A DNA stretch of 64,000 nt from Kumtagia sp963829135 (lineage in GTDB: Bacteria > Pseudomonadota > Alphaproteobacteria > Rhizobiales > Rhizobiaceae). The position numbers were made by a program, and so were the translations under genes. How positions within the stretch are numbered: the first letter of the stretch is position 1; every line of letters starts with the position of its first letter. Below, in pieces: positions 7,738 through 16,918 of this stretch. The notes beneath the pieces were generated by a model. That model saw nothing but the letters and a program-made list of their open reading frames with translations. It was not told where the DNA came from and did no database searches. The stretch lies in NCBI GenBank assembly GCA_963829135.1, contig CAWHHO010000005.1, positions 868,001 through 932,000 on the forward strand, given 5' to 3'.

Positions 7738-8262
7738 TCAGCCCTTGTAGGACTCGATCTCTTCGGCGAGGTCCTTGTACTCCTCGCAGGAGGTGCCGCA
7801 CCGCTTTTCGATCTCGCTAAGCTGGTTCTTCGCCGAAGCGACATCGCCACGCTGCAGATGCGCCTCGCCAAGATATTCGCGCACCAGCGTATAGTTCGGG
7901 TCGATGCGCAGCGCCTCCTCATAGTATCCGAGGCCAACGAGGATGCGGCCGGCCTTACGATGCGAATATCCAAGATAGTTGAGGATGCGCGGATCGTTCT
8001 TGTTCCGCGCGAGGCTCAGCACCTTGATCGCTTCCTCGTAATCGCCCTTCATCGCCAGTTGGCGTCCAGTGGCATAGAGGCTGTCGTCGTCGATCACGCC
8101 ACTGTTCTGCACGACGCATTTTTTGGACTTCTTGTCGTAGACCTTGCCTTTCGGGCAATTCGGCACCGGATCGGCGCCTCCGCCGGCAGCGAGGGATGGT
8201 GCCGCCGCGAGCGGCGCAAGGATAAGAGCTGACGCAATGAGCGTGGCGAGCCGGTAACGCAT
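7738..8262 (-). CDS. Exported TPR-repeat protein
   Basis: 174 aa. ATG 8262 follows a good GAGGAG ribosome-binding site and begins a signal peptide (MRYRLATLIASALILAPLAA, ending near SLAAGG). A small Cys pair (NCPKGKVYDKKSKKCVVQ) precedes three TPR units between about residues 70 and 150 (ATGRQLAMKGDYEEAIKVLS; LNYLGYSHRKAGRILVGLGY; LREYLGEAHLQRG-like). The last part has a second Cys pair (RCGTSCEEYKDL). It is probably periplasmic and a protein-protein adaptor; function unknown. Such proteins are common in rhizobia. Confidence 0.8.
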   Translation of the reverse strand: MRYRLATLIASALILAPLAAAPSLAAGGGADPVPNCPKGKVYDKKSKKCVVQNSGVIDDDSLYATGRQLAMKGDYEEAIKVLSLARNKNDPRILNYLGYSHRKAGRILVGLGYYEEALRIDPNYTLVREYLGEAHLQRGDVASAKNQLSEIEKRCGTSCEEYKDLAEEIESYKG

Positions 8263-8350
8263 AGATTTGTCTCCTCGGATGATCTTTGCCAGTACACATG
8301 TCAACGTCTGCGCGCCGGCAATTCTTCCACGGCGGGTGCGCAGGCGTCGT

Positions 8351-8701
8351 TCAACCACGAAATATCAGCGCGGCGCCGCCACAAATCAGGGTGAAGCCGA
8401 TCACATGGTTCCAGGTAATGCCTTCCTTTAAATAAAATACCGAAAACACGACGAATACAACGAGGGTTATTACCTCTTGTATGGTCTTTAGCTCAGCCGC
8501 CGAATAGACCTCGTGGCCGATGCGGTTCGCTGGCACTGCCAGCCAATACTCGAAAAAAGCGATGCCCCAGGAGAAAATCACCGCTGCGTAAAGTGGCGCG
8601 GCTTTGAACTTCAAATGCCCGTACCAGGCGAATGTCATGAAGACGTTCGAGGCGACAAGCATGAAGATGGGCATGATCTTTGGCGATAGAATCGCTGTCA
8701 T
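8351..8701 (-). CDS. DUF486 small membrane protein (DMT-like)
   Basis: 116 aa from ATG 8701, chosen because GAGGTG lies 6 nt upstream; a GTG three codons earlier is possible. Four hydrophobic helices are visible, with the family segments MTFAWYGHLK, PANRIGHEVYSAAELKTIQE and YLKEGITWNHVIGF. DUF486 proteins resemble half-size drug/metabolite transporters of the EmrE type and may act as dimers; no substrate is known. Confidence 0.85.
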   Translation of the reverse strand: MTAILSPKIMPIFMLVASNVFMTFAWYGHLKFKAAPLYAAVIFSWGIAFFEYWLAVPANRIGHEVYSAAELKTIQEVITLVVFVVFSVFYLKEGITWNHVIGFTLICGGAALIFRG

Positions 8702-8845
8702 TCGAAGCACCTCGTTGAGCAGGAGGCCATTTCGACCGCGTGGATTTTCATGTCAATCAGTGATGAATCCTGACAACATTGTTGCGGGCGTGACCTGTCG
8801 CTCAAATTCTGTATCATTCCGGCTCAGTGAGCAGGGAGTCAGCCC

Positions 8846-9271
8846 GTGCAGCGAAATCGAGAGAAGGATTGGGACCTGACGATAGGTCCGGATACCGTCC
8901 GGCTGTTCATTGAAAAGGCCAAGGCAATTAGTGCCGGCGTCAACGAGGACTATGCAGACGGCCAGGAGCACGAGGTCGAATTCGACGGCGATCGCCATGA
9001 CAATCACCACCATGACGGACTGGCTGAGGAAAAGACGGAAAACCTGACCGAGCAAGAGCTGAGGCAGCTCATTGGCGATCTCAACGTCGATGAGGCAGCG
9101 GAGTTGGTTGCGCTGGCCTGGATCGGGCGCGGCGACTACGACGCGGCAGAATGGACCGATGCCGTTACAGCCGCACGCGAGCGCACAAACCAGCGCACCG
9201 CAAAATATCTGTTGGGCATGCCCATGCTGGGTGACTGGCTCGAAGAAGGATTGGAAGCAATCGGCGCCTGA
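8846..9271 (+). CDS. DUF3775 family protein
   Basis: 141 aa starting at GTG 8846 behind AGGGAG. The N-terminus (TIGPDTVRLFIEKAKAISAG), an acidic and His-rich linker (DRHDNHHHD) and the helical C-terminus (LNVDEAAELVALAWIGRGDY; LLGMPMLGDWLEEGLEAIG) match the DUF3775 family found in alphaproteobacteria. The function is unknown. The ATGs nearby are in other frames. Confidence 0.8.
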   Translation: MQRNREKDWDLTIGPDTVRLFIEKAKAISAGVNEDYADGQEHEVEFDGDRHDNHHHDGLAEEKTENLTEQELRQLIGDLNVDEAAELVALAWIGRGDYDAAEWTDAVTAARERTNQRTAKYLLGMPMLGDWLEEGLEAIGA

Positions 9272-9333
9272 GGCAGCTTTTCAAGGCGAATCATGTCGCG
9301 CAACCAATCCTGTCGCGCATCGTTGACCAGCCT

Positions 9334-10245
9334 ATGCAGATGCGGAAAATCACCCCGGCATTGATTGCCGTTTACCTGTCGGCTGCCCTGGCTTCGGGCT
9401 CTTTGGCCGAATCGCCAACGCTGCCGGACAATGCGCCTATCCCGGAAGAGAATGCGCAAGCCACGACGAACGGCGTGCCGCAACGGGGCGTGGATGTGCC
9501 CGTTCCGGAACCTCGACCCGATGAACCCGCGCAGCCGGAGATTGGTGCGGAGCAGCCAGCCAATCAACCTGCCGAGACGCCTGAGAACGCGCCACTTCCG
9601 CAGGAAGCACCCGCCGGGCAGAAGCTGGATACGACGCCGGCTGAAAAGGTCCAACCAGCCTTGCCTCCCGATCCACGCTCCGCACAATCGCCTGCACTGC
9701 AAATGCCGGTCGAGGAAATGGCGTGCCGCCAACGCTTGCAGACACTCGGGGTATCGTTCCAAAATCGCCCGGCCGAGGCGGATGTCAGCGGCTGTGCAAT
9801 GCCTTACCCGATGAGCGTAAAAACGCTTGGCGGCGGTGTGGCGATCGAGCCGGAAGCACTGATGAACTGCGCCATGGCGGAGGCGGCGGCGCGGTTCACA
9901 TCGGAGGTCATCGCGCCGGCCGCTAAGCGCGATTTCGGCGAGGAGCTGAAGTCCATCTCGCAGGCGTCTGCCTATGTCTGTCGCCCTCGTAACGGTACGA
10001 CCAAATTGTCTGAACATGCATTTGGCAACGCGCTCGACATTGCGTCCTTTAAACTCGCAGACGACAAAGTGGTCGAGGTCGTCCTTCGCCCCGACGAACA
10101 GGCGGCCCGCTTCCTCGGAGCCTTGCGCAGGGCAGCGTGCGGACCGTTCAAAACCGTGCTTGGACCGGGCAGCAATGCCGACCACGCCACGCATTTCCAT
10201 GTCGATCTGGCGCCTCGCCGCCGCGGCGGTACTGTCTGCGAATAA
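9334..10245 (+). CDS. Extensin-like C-terminal domain protein, exported
   Basis: 303 aa. Signal peptide (about 1-25), a low-complexity Pro/Glu/Ala linker (about 26-125), then a Cys-containing extensin-like domain (about 128-303) with KLSEHAFGNALDIASF and the end segment GPGSNADHATHFHVD. The HAFGNALD...HFH arrangement resembles the zinc site of D-Ala-D-Ala carboxypeptidase/VanY-like (M15) peptidases, so a role in periplasmic peptidoglycan is possible. A second, related gene lies directly downstream. Confidence 0.85.
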   Translation: MQMRKITPALIAVYLSAALASGSLAESPTLPDNAPIPEENAQATTNGVPQRGVDVPVPEPRPDEPAQPEIGAEQPANQPAETPENAPLPQEAPAGQKLDTTPAEKVQPALPPDPRSAQSPALQMPVEEMACRQRLQTLGVSFQNRPAEADVSGCAMPYPMSVKTLGGGVAIEPEALMNCAMAEAAARFTSEVIAPAAKRDFGEELKSISQASAYVCRPRNGTTKLSEHAFGNALDIASFKLADDKVVEVVLRPDEQAARFLGALRRAACGPFKTVLGPGSNADHATHFHVDLAPRRRGGTVCE

Positions 10246-10356
10246 CGCAGCCACATTGGCGCCGCAGGCATGAACGCCGGCACTGACTTTTCCTTTACGC
10301 TTGTCGCCTAATCTCGCTGGCCAGACATATACTGCTGACGGGACAGTGTTTTAGGG

Positions 10357-11267
10357 ATGCGCATTCAGGTATCGCGTATGCGCGCGCCTAGGCGGGGCGC
10401 TGCGGCGCTCGTGCTCGCCGCACTCATAACGGCCTGCAGCACCGAAAACCCGCTGGGACTTCGGCCTGATGTGGATGTCGGAACGAGCACTGCCTGGGTG
10501 CCGCAGACCGATATGGCACAGCAGGTTGCGGACATTGACCCCGAAGTGGACCAGTCTGCGCCGCAGTTCGAGCCGATTGACCCACAGTTCGATCCTGTTG
10601 ACCCGCTGGCCGGATCCACAGCCCCGCAAACCGAGGAAATTATGACGGATGAGCCGATCGAAGTCGCGTATCCACGCATAGACGACCCCGTCGAGCAAAT
10701 CGAGGCCCCGGCTGTGATGTCGTCCGCCGAAGAGGATTGCAGGCGCGACCTGAAGCGTCTCGGCGTGCGATTCCAGGAGATCGAACCGATACACGAAAGT
10801 GCACGCTGCCACATTGATTGGCCGGTCAAGGTCTCCGGCGATCGGCAGCGTACGGATGAGGCCGGCTGCCACGCTCAGCTGCCAGATGGCGGCCAGTTTC
10901 GCGCGGTGGACGACGGAAGGAACTGGTTCCGACAGCCCGCTGGCGATACATGTCCGGCGTCAAGACGATCCACCAGGGATCGAGCTATTCCTGCCGCAAC
11001 ATTCGCGGTTCACGCGGCACACCCTCGCAGCACTCGATCGGCAACGCACTCGACGTGATGCGGATCGAACTTAACAACGGCAAGGACATCGACGTGCGCA
11101 AGCCGGGCTGGTTCGCCTTCCGGCAGAAGGCCTTCCTGAATACAGTGCGCAAGGATGGCTGCGGCTATTTCAATACGGTGCTCGGACCCGGCTATAATGC
11201 CGACCACGCCGATCACTTCCACTTCGACATCATGCCGCGCAAGAATGGCTATGTGGCGTGTAAATAG
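10357..11267 (+). pseudogene. Second extensin-like lipoprotein, two frameshifts
   Basis: The 5' part encodes a lipoprotein signal (AALVLAALITAC, lipobox ITAC), a Pro/Asp/Gln linker and the start of the extensin-like domain (EEDCRRDLKRLGVRFQEIEP). An extra base near 10840 and another near 10919 move the frame. Deleting both rejoins KVSG-IGSVRMRPAATLSCQMA-...-WTTE-ELVPTARWRYMSG and the conserved end (HSIGNALDVMRI; GYNADHADHFHFDIMP). It is a tandem paralog of the preceding gene. No in-frame stop appears in the repaired reading. Confidence 0.75.
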
Positions 11268-11413
11268 CTCGAGACGGTTCACTTTCGATAGCCGGAACCA
11301 ATGAAGGCTCGAAGCGTCTCGGCCTCTGCGAAAGGAGAGTGGTCGCTGCGGCAGCCTATATCTATTCTGAAACAGCCACCTAGCGGTCTCCAGTGAATTA
11401 TTCCGTGAAGCGG

Positions 11414-12559
11414 TTATCCGAGCAAGTTGCGCAGGGTGCGCATGAACACGCGGGCGCCGGGTTCGATCAGCGCGTCAGGAAAGTCGAAATCCGGATTGTG
11501 CAATTGAGGAGACTCCATTCCCGATCCCAGATAGAACATGGCCGATTTCGCGCCACGCCCAAACAGCCCAAAATCCTCGGAGGCACGCAGGGGCAGCCCT
11601 TCTTCATGGGAAACGGATTCCTCGTCCATCGCGCGACGCAGATGCGCCACGGCATCCTCGTTGTTTTCGCAATGATGAAAGATATCCTGATAGTCGATCT
11701 CGACGCGAAGGCCTGATGCAGCGGCCTCGGCGCGAACCAGATCCTCGGCGCGGGTGCAAAGCGCCGCCATCTTGCCATCCACCATGGTGCGCAACGTCGC
11801 CCATATCTCGGCGCGACCGGGCGATATGCCGAAGGCCGGCTCGCCCATCGTCGCATGCGTCACCGTCACCAAGGCATACGCGTCGTTCAGCGGTCCGCCG
11901 GCAGCAAGCGCCGTCAGCCCCGGCATCAACCGTGCTACGGCATTCATCGGCGACACGCCGTCCTCCGGCACCGATGCGTGGGATGTCTTGCCCGATAGCA
12001 CCACGCGAAGGCCCCGCGAGGCGCAGTTGACTGGCCCGCTTCGCAGGGCTGCGTGGCCGAGGGGCAGGCCGGGCAAATTGTGCAGGGCAAACGCATAATC
12101 GGGCGCGATCTCGGCAAAACGTGGATCGGCGATCACTGCCGCTGCACCTGCACCGGTTTCCTCCGCCGGCTGGAACATCAGAACGGCGCGGCCCCTGCCC
12201 GGTCGCTGGCGCCCAAGCCCGCGCGCCACCGCCGCCAGAATGGTGGTATGCCCTTCATGGCCGCAGAGATGCGCCTTGCCCGGCACGGCGGACCGGTAAG
12301 GCTTGTCGGAAATCTCCTCGATCGGCAGCGCATCGATCTCGGAGCGGACCATAATTGTCGGTCCAGGCTCGCTGCCTTCGAACACCATTGCCACGCCATG
12401 CCCACCGAGGCCCGTGACGACCCGATCCGGGCTGCTAGCCCCTACGAATTCGACTACGGCCCTGGCTGTCTGCTCCTCTTCGCCGGAAATTTCCGGCTTG
12501 CGGTGCAGAAAGTGGCGCCATTCAACAAGTTCGGTGAGGTCACGGTTGGTCAGAAACAC
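11414..12559 (-). CDS. M20-family amidohydrolase (amino-acylase/hippurate hydrolase type)
   Basis: 381 aa from GTG 12559, chosen for the upstream GAGGAAAAG; the frame stays open further upstream. The family metal-site segments are present: HLCGHEGHTTIL, FQPAEETGAGA and RASEDFGLFG, with a dimerisation domain between (GKTSHASVPEDGVSPMN). Such enzymes hydrolyse N-acyl amino acids or related amides in the cytoplasm. Oddity: the usual CGHDGH is CGHEGH here, a D-to-E change next to a metal ligand. Substrate unknown. Confidence 0.85.
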   Translation of the reverse strand: MFLTNRDLTELVEWRHFLHRKPEISGEEEQTARAVVEFVGASSPDRVVTGLGGHGVAMVFEGSEPGPTIMVRSEIDALPIEEISDKPYRSAVPGKAHLCGHEGHTTILAAVARGLGRQRPGRGRAVLMFQPAEETGAGAAAVIADPRFAEIAPDYAFALHNLPGLPLGHAALRSGPVNCASRGLRVVLSGKTSHASVPEDGVSPMNAVARLMPGLTALAAGGPLNDAYALVTVTHATMGEPAFGISPGRAEIWATLRTMVDGKMAALCTRAEDLVRAEAAASGLRVEIDYQDIFHHCENNEDAVAHLRRAMDEESVSHEEGLPLRASEDFGLFGRGAKSAMFYLGSGMESPQLHNPDFDFPDALIEPGARVFMRTLRNLLG

Positions 12560-12643
12560 TTGCTTTTCCTCAAATCGAGCCGTCGCAACGTTTAAGACGT
12601 GCGCAGAGAGGGAAGCAAGGCTTTGGCACAAGCAAAGGGCGGG

Positions 12644-12695
12644 TCGACGCCGGTCGAGGCCGCCAGTCGCGGGCTCGACGCCGGGTCGAGGCCGC
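12644..12695. repeat. Short imperfect direct repeat
   Basis: TCGACGCCGGTCGAGGCCGC (12644-12663) recurs as the same sequence with one extra G at 12675-12695. It lies between the M20 gene and the TPR gene and has no clear function. Confidence 0.5.
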
Positions 12696-12747
12696 TAATC
12701 GCAAGGCGGTACCAATGACGGCGAAAGCTCAAGTCAAATGAATAAAC

Positions 12748-14502
12748 CTAGAGGCGCTCCAGGCTCAGCATCGTCGGCGACCCGCGCCATGCCTTGGCGA
12801 ACTCGGAAGCTGCCTTGGTCTGCGCAGCGGAATCGCCTTTCACTTTGGCTGCCTGCTCGACCCCATAGAGAAGCCACGCATTCCCACGAGACTGCTCGAG
12901 AGCAGCTTTGAACTCCTTCGCTGCCTCGTCCGTCTGCCCTTCCCTGAGAAGTGCTGCACCAAGCGACTGCCTCACAGGATAGTACCAGAATGGCGGCTCC
13001 ATATACGGGATCGTATCCTCGGTTGCCACGGCTTGCCGCCATTGGTCGATCGCAGCCTTGTTGTCTCCGTCGGCCTGCGCGGCCCGCGCCAGCACCACGT
13101 TTTTGGCTACCCCGAGGACGGGACGCGCCGGAATGGCCCAGGCGTCAAGAGTGGACCAGTCTGTTCCGGTCTCGATGCTTTCGATCGCGGCGGCTTCCTT
13201 CCTGGCTCCGGCAGCATCCTTCTTGCTCGCCAGGGCGACGCCCCGCGCGTAGTGCCACATCGCCTTGACATATGGCGGCGCACCGGCGGGATCCGGCAAT
13301 GCCATGATCCTGTCGGGATCCGCATACTGAGCCCAGGCGAAATAGGGAGCAGCTTTCACCGGCTGGGCAATCGGGATGGCGGTGGCCACTTCATTGCTAA
13401 GCCATTTGTCCAGCTTGTCGGCCTGGCTGAGAACCGTTTGCGTGTCCCCCAGCAACTGCGCCGAGACCAGGACGAAATGGACGTTGTGCGAGTAGTAGCC
13501 GATTGGATAGACGCCCAGCGCCCCGGTTTGTGAAATGTAGGTCTCGTCAACCGCGGACGCGTCCTGGTTGGACTTCAGTGAATCGCCGAAACGGCCAACG
13601 CGATAGTAGATGTGGCTCGGCATATGCACGATATGGCCAGCGCCCGGCATGAGGGCAGCCAATTCATCCGCATAAGGCTCCGCTCGCTCCGGCCTGTCCG
13701 ACGCCTCAACCAGATGGATGTAAAGGTGGATTGCCCAGGGGTGATCCGGTTGCTTGGCTAGCACCTTTTCCAGGCGGGCCTGCACATCCGCGGTTCGTCC
13801 TTTCGCAGCCTTGCCTCCCGGCTCCCAATAGTCCCAGGGCTGGGTGTCCATTCCCGCTTCCGCCGCAATAACCATGAATTCCAGATCGTCCGGGTACTTG
13901 TCGGACAGGGCGGCCATCGCATCGGCAAAGGCCGCATCGAGCTTCGGCCGTTCCGCCGGGTCGTCCGAATACCGCGCGGCAATCGCTGCAATCAGCGCCT
14001 GTTCCTTTTCGCTCGCGCCTGCCGCAAGGCTCTGCGCCTTACGCACGGCGGAAACAGCCTGCCCATTCACTTCGGGATCCATCGGCACATTGATGTTCGG
14101 CCCCAGCACGAGCGCCTCAAAGGCAAAGCAGGTCGCACATTCCGGATCCAATCGCTGAGCTTTGCGGAAGGCGCGTCTTGCTTCGGCGTGATTGAAATTC
14201 GTCGCCATTCTGAGGCCTTGGTCGAAATAGCTTTGCGCTTCCTTGCTTTTGGTCGTGATCGGATAGCTCAGCGTTCCAAGATCGCTCCACAAGGGCGGCT
14301 CGGCGTCCTCGTAGGCCTTGACCGCCTCAGGCGACTGGACCTGCGCCGGAATGTCGGCAAAACGGCAATGTGGTGCGTTGCGCAATTCCGGCGGGATCTC
14401 GCTCTCGGCGCCACCGTATTTTGCTGCGGCCGCGCCAACCCCAAGTCCAGCAAGGACGAGCGCCGGCAACCCTACGGAATGCAGGAGATTAGGAGCCTTC
14501 AT
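12748..14502 (-). CDS. Large exported TPR protein
   Basis: 584 aa. ATG 14502 is preceded by GGAGG at ideal spacing. A signal peptide or anchor (MKAPNLLHSVGLPALVLAGL, ending near GAAAA) is followed by TPR-like helical repeats throughout, including AQSYFDQGLRMATNFNHAEA, RAFRKAQRLDPECATC and, near the end, QSLGAALLREGQTDEAAKEF. The CATC pair may be structural. HIVHMPSHIYYRVGRF is a conserved segment in this family of proteins from proteobacteria. It is probably periplasmic; the function is unknown. Confidence 0.8.
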   Translation of the reverse strand: MKAPNLLHSVGLPALVLAGLGVGAAAAKYGGAESEIPPELRNAPHCRFADIPAQVQSPEAVKAYEDAEPPLWSDLGTLSYPITTKSKEAQSYFDQGLRMATNFNHAEARRAFRKAQRLDPECATCFAFEALVLGPNINVPMDPEVNGQAVSAVRKAQSLAAGASEKEQALIAAIAARYSDDPAERPKLDAAFADAMAALSDKYPDDLEFMVIAAEAGMDTQPWDYWEPGGKAAKGRTADVQARLEKVLAKQPDHPWAIHLYIHLVEASDRPERAEPYADELAALMPGAGHIVHMPSHIYYRVGRFGDSLKSNQDASAVDETYISQTGALGVYPIGYYSHNVHFVLVSAQLLGDTQTVLSQADKLDKWLSNEVATAIPIAQPVKAAPYFAWAQYADPDRIMALPDPAGAPPYVKAMWHYARGVALASKKDAAGARKEAAAIESIETGTDWSTLDAWAIPARPVLGVAKNVVLARAAQADGDNKAAIDQWRQAVATEDTIPYMEPPFWYYPVRQSLGAALLREGQTDEAAKEFKAALEQSRGNAWLLYGVEQAAKVKGDSAAQTKAASEFAKAWRGSPTMLSLERL

Positions 14503-14724
14503 AGCGGCCTCCATATATCTGGTGAAGCACTTCTTGCCCAAAGAGTGCTGGCGCGAATGATCCGCCTCGCGGTTGGTTTTGGCAAATCACATTGTGGACG
14601 ATGTCGCCGCCTGCACCCATATGTCCGAGATGGAGATGTCAGCACTCCTGACAGCGGGCGTTCCCGTTGAATAGACTTGGCGACCCGGCACCGGTAGAGT
14701 CGCCCAAACAGACATGGATGCATC

Positions 14725-16491
14725 GTGGCAACGGCCAGTGAACAGATCAAGCGCCGGCTCGCCGCCATTTTGGCTGCGGACGTTGTCGGCTACAGCCGCC
14801 TCATGGAGCGAGACGAAACCGCCACCTACTCGTTGCTCATGGGCCGCTGGAAGGAGGTTCTGGAGCCGCTCGTGGACACCCATCAGGGGCGCATTTTCAA
14901 GCGCACCGGCGATGGCGTGTTCGTCGAATTCGCCAGTGCGGTAAATGCGGTCGAGTGCGCTGCGGCGCTGCAGGGCGCTATGATCGCGGCCAACAACGCC
15001 GCGCCGGGCGTGCCACCGATCGTGCTGCGCGTCGGCATCAATCTCGGTGACGTCATGGTCAACGACAACGATCTCTACGGCGACGGCGTCAACATCGCGT
15101 CCCGCATCGAGACGCTCGCCGCGCATGGTGGCCTGGCGATATCCGATAGCGTCTACGACCATGTACATGGCCGGGTTGCCTACACGTTCGTGGACAGCGG
15201 CAATCACGAGGTCAAGAACATCGAGCGGCCGGTGCATATCTGGACATGGTCGCCGCCGGGCGTAACCGCAGAACCGGCAAGACCTCTCGATGCGCCGCCC
15301 CAGATGCCGTCAAGACCTTCCATTGCCGTGCTGCCCTTCGATAACATGTCCGGAGACCCCGAACAGGGCTATTTCGCCGACGGCATTACCGAGGATATCA
15401 TCACCGACCTTTCCAAGGTTTCGGGCTTGTTCGTCATCGCTCGTAACTCATCCTTCGCCTACAAAGGCAAATCGCCCGACGTCCGCAAGGTCAGCCGAGA
15501 GCTTGGCGTGCGCTACGTCCTTGAGGGCAGCGTGCGGCGCGCTGCCAGCCGCATCCGGATCAACGCCCAGATGATCGACGGCACAACCGGCGGCCACATT
15601 TGGGCCGATCGGTTTGATCGTCAGATCGAGGATATATTCGAGGTCCAGGACGAAGTGACGCGCACCATTGTCAGCGCGCTCAAGGTGCAACTGACGGCCA
15701 GCGAGGCCGAGCGGCGCTTGACCCGCATCAAGGTCGATCCTGAAGCCTACGACCTGATCGCGCGATCGCGCCAGGTTCTCTTGCAGCTCAGCCCCAATGC
15801 CGCCGAAGAGGCGCGGCGAATGCTGGAGCATGTCATCGAGATAGAGCCCAACATCGCCCTGCCCTATGCCCGGCTGGCCATCATCGCCTTCGCCAACTAC
15901 GCGAACCAGTGGAACGGCGCGACCGAGGATAACCTGAAGCAGGCAGAGGAGCTGGCGCGGAAGGCGATTGCCACGGACGATACCGAGCCCCAGGGCTATA
16001 TCTCGCTGGCGCTTGCGTTGTCCTGGCAGCGCCGCCTCGACGAGGCCGAAAAGGCCGGCGAAAGCGCTGTGAGGCTCGCACCAAATCTCGCCGACGCGCA
16101 GACGGGACTTGGCAACGTCCGCGAGTTCCAGGGCCGCTATGAGGACGCCGTGGCGCTTTATACACGGGCATATCGGCTCGACCCGCAATTCGACATGTCG
16201 CTGCATTTCATGGGTCGTGCATTGTTGGCGCTGGAGCGATACGATGAGGCAGAAACCGCGTTCAAGCGCCGCCTGATGTTCTCGCCGCGTTCCGATATGA
16301 GCCGTTTCTATCTGGCGTGCCTCTATGGCCGAACCGGCAACCACGAGGCGGCGCGCCGCTATTGGACAGAGACTCTGGAGGTCAACCCGCGCTTCTCGGT
16401 GGAACACGTGAAGCGAGCGCTGCCTTATCGCGACGCCGGCCACATCGACCGCCTGGTCGACGGGCTGCGCGAAGCCGGCATTGCCGTATGA
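14725..16491 (+). CDS. Class III nucleotide cyclase with TolB-like and TPR domains
   Basis: 588 aa from GTG 14725. Residues about 9-175 form a class III adenylate/guanylate cyclase domain with both metal-binding aspartate sites (ILAADVVGYSRLMERDE; KRTGDGVFVEF) and NIASRIE. A TolB-N-like segment follows at about 195-320 (SIAVLPFDNMSGDPEQGYFA), then TPRs at about 380-560 (LADAQTGLGNVREFQGRYED). This architecture is expanded in rhizobia. It likely makes cAMP in response to protein contacts. No membrane helix is seen. Confidence 0.88.
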   Translation: MATASEQIKRRLAAILAADVVGYSRLMERDETATYSLLMGRWKEVLEPLVDTHQGRIFKRTGDGVFVEFASAVNAVECAAALQGAMIAANNAAPGVPPIVLRVGINLGDVMVNDNDLYGDGVNIASRIETLAAHGGLAISDSVYDHVHGRVAYTFVDSGNHEVKNIERPVHIWTWSPPGVTAEPARPLDAPPQMPSRPSIAVLPFDNMSGDPEQGYFADGITEDIITDLSKVSGLFVIARNSSFAYKGKSPDVRKVSRELGVRYVLEGSVRRAASRIRINAQMIDGTTGGHIWADRFDRQIEDIFEVQDEVTRTIVSALKVQLTASEAERRLTRIKVDPEAYDLIARSRQVLLQLSPNAAEEARRMLEHVIEIEPNIALPYARLAIIAFANYANQWNGATEDNLKQAEELARKAIATDDTEPQGYISLALALSWQRRLDEAEKAGESAVRLAPNLADAQTGLGNVREFQGRYEDAVALYTRAYRLDPQFDMSLHFMGRALLALERYDEAETAFKRRLMFSPRSDMSRFYLACLYGRTGNHEAARRYWTETLEVNPRFSVEHVKRALPYRDAGHIDRLVDGLREAGIAV

Positions 16492-16575
16492 GCGCGGCGA
16501 TACCGGAGGGCAGTTCGCCAAAACACCGTCGCCGGCGGGTGCGCGTAACGCATTGCTACGTCGACGGTCCTGGCG

Positions 16576-16847
16576 ATGTACGGCGTGCTCGCCTATCTCG
16601 CCCTTCCCGAATACTGGACAGTTCACGATCCTCGCCTGACGGACCAGGTGGACACCCTTCTTGCCACAAGGTATTCCCGGCGTCCGATCAATGCGGCCTC
16701 ATCATGAAAGACAAAATGCCGCGGGCGTTCAACATGGCAGGTTAGCATGCCGCCGACGGCTGCAATGGCGGTGGCGACCCCTACTTCACGGACGGCTTGA
16801 TCACGATCGGGATCCTGGTTCCTGCGGGCAACGTCCTCGCGCCCTGA
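16576..16847 (+). pseudogene. Possible LssY_C-type remnant
   Basis: The 16492-16918 gap holds no intact gene but two short peptides in different frames. MYGVLAYLALPEYWTVHDP is followed by a TRYSRRPINA-like piece, and a later frame gives GCNGGGDPYFTDGLITIGIL. Their order and spacing resemble the AYLALP...W and GGGDPYFTDG segments of LssY C-terminal domain proteins. Everything between is missing or scrambled. I regard this as a decayed fragment; the match is from memory of the family. Confidence 0.35.
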
Positions 16848-16918
16848 CCACCCGCGCAATATTGCACTTATGGCCCTAAACCCTTCCAGCTACACGCATC
16901 GGATGCTAAAGCTCGCGC

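Noticed and set aside
12644..12695. Short direct repeat as an attachment site
   Set aside because: Too short and GC-rich, imperfect, and not bordering any mobile gene.
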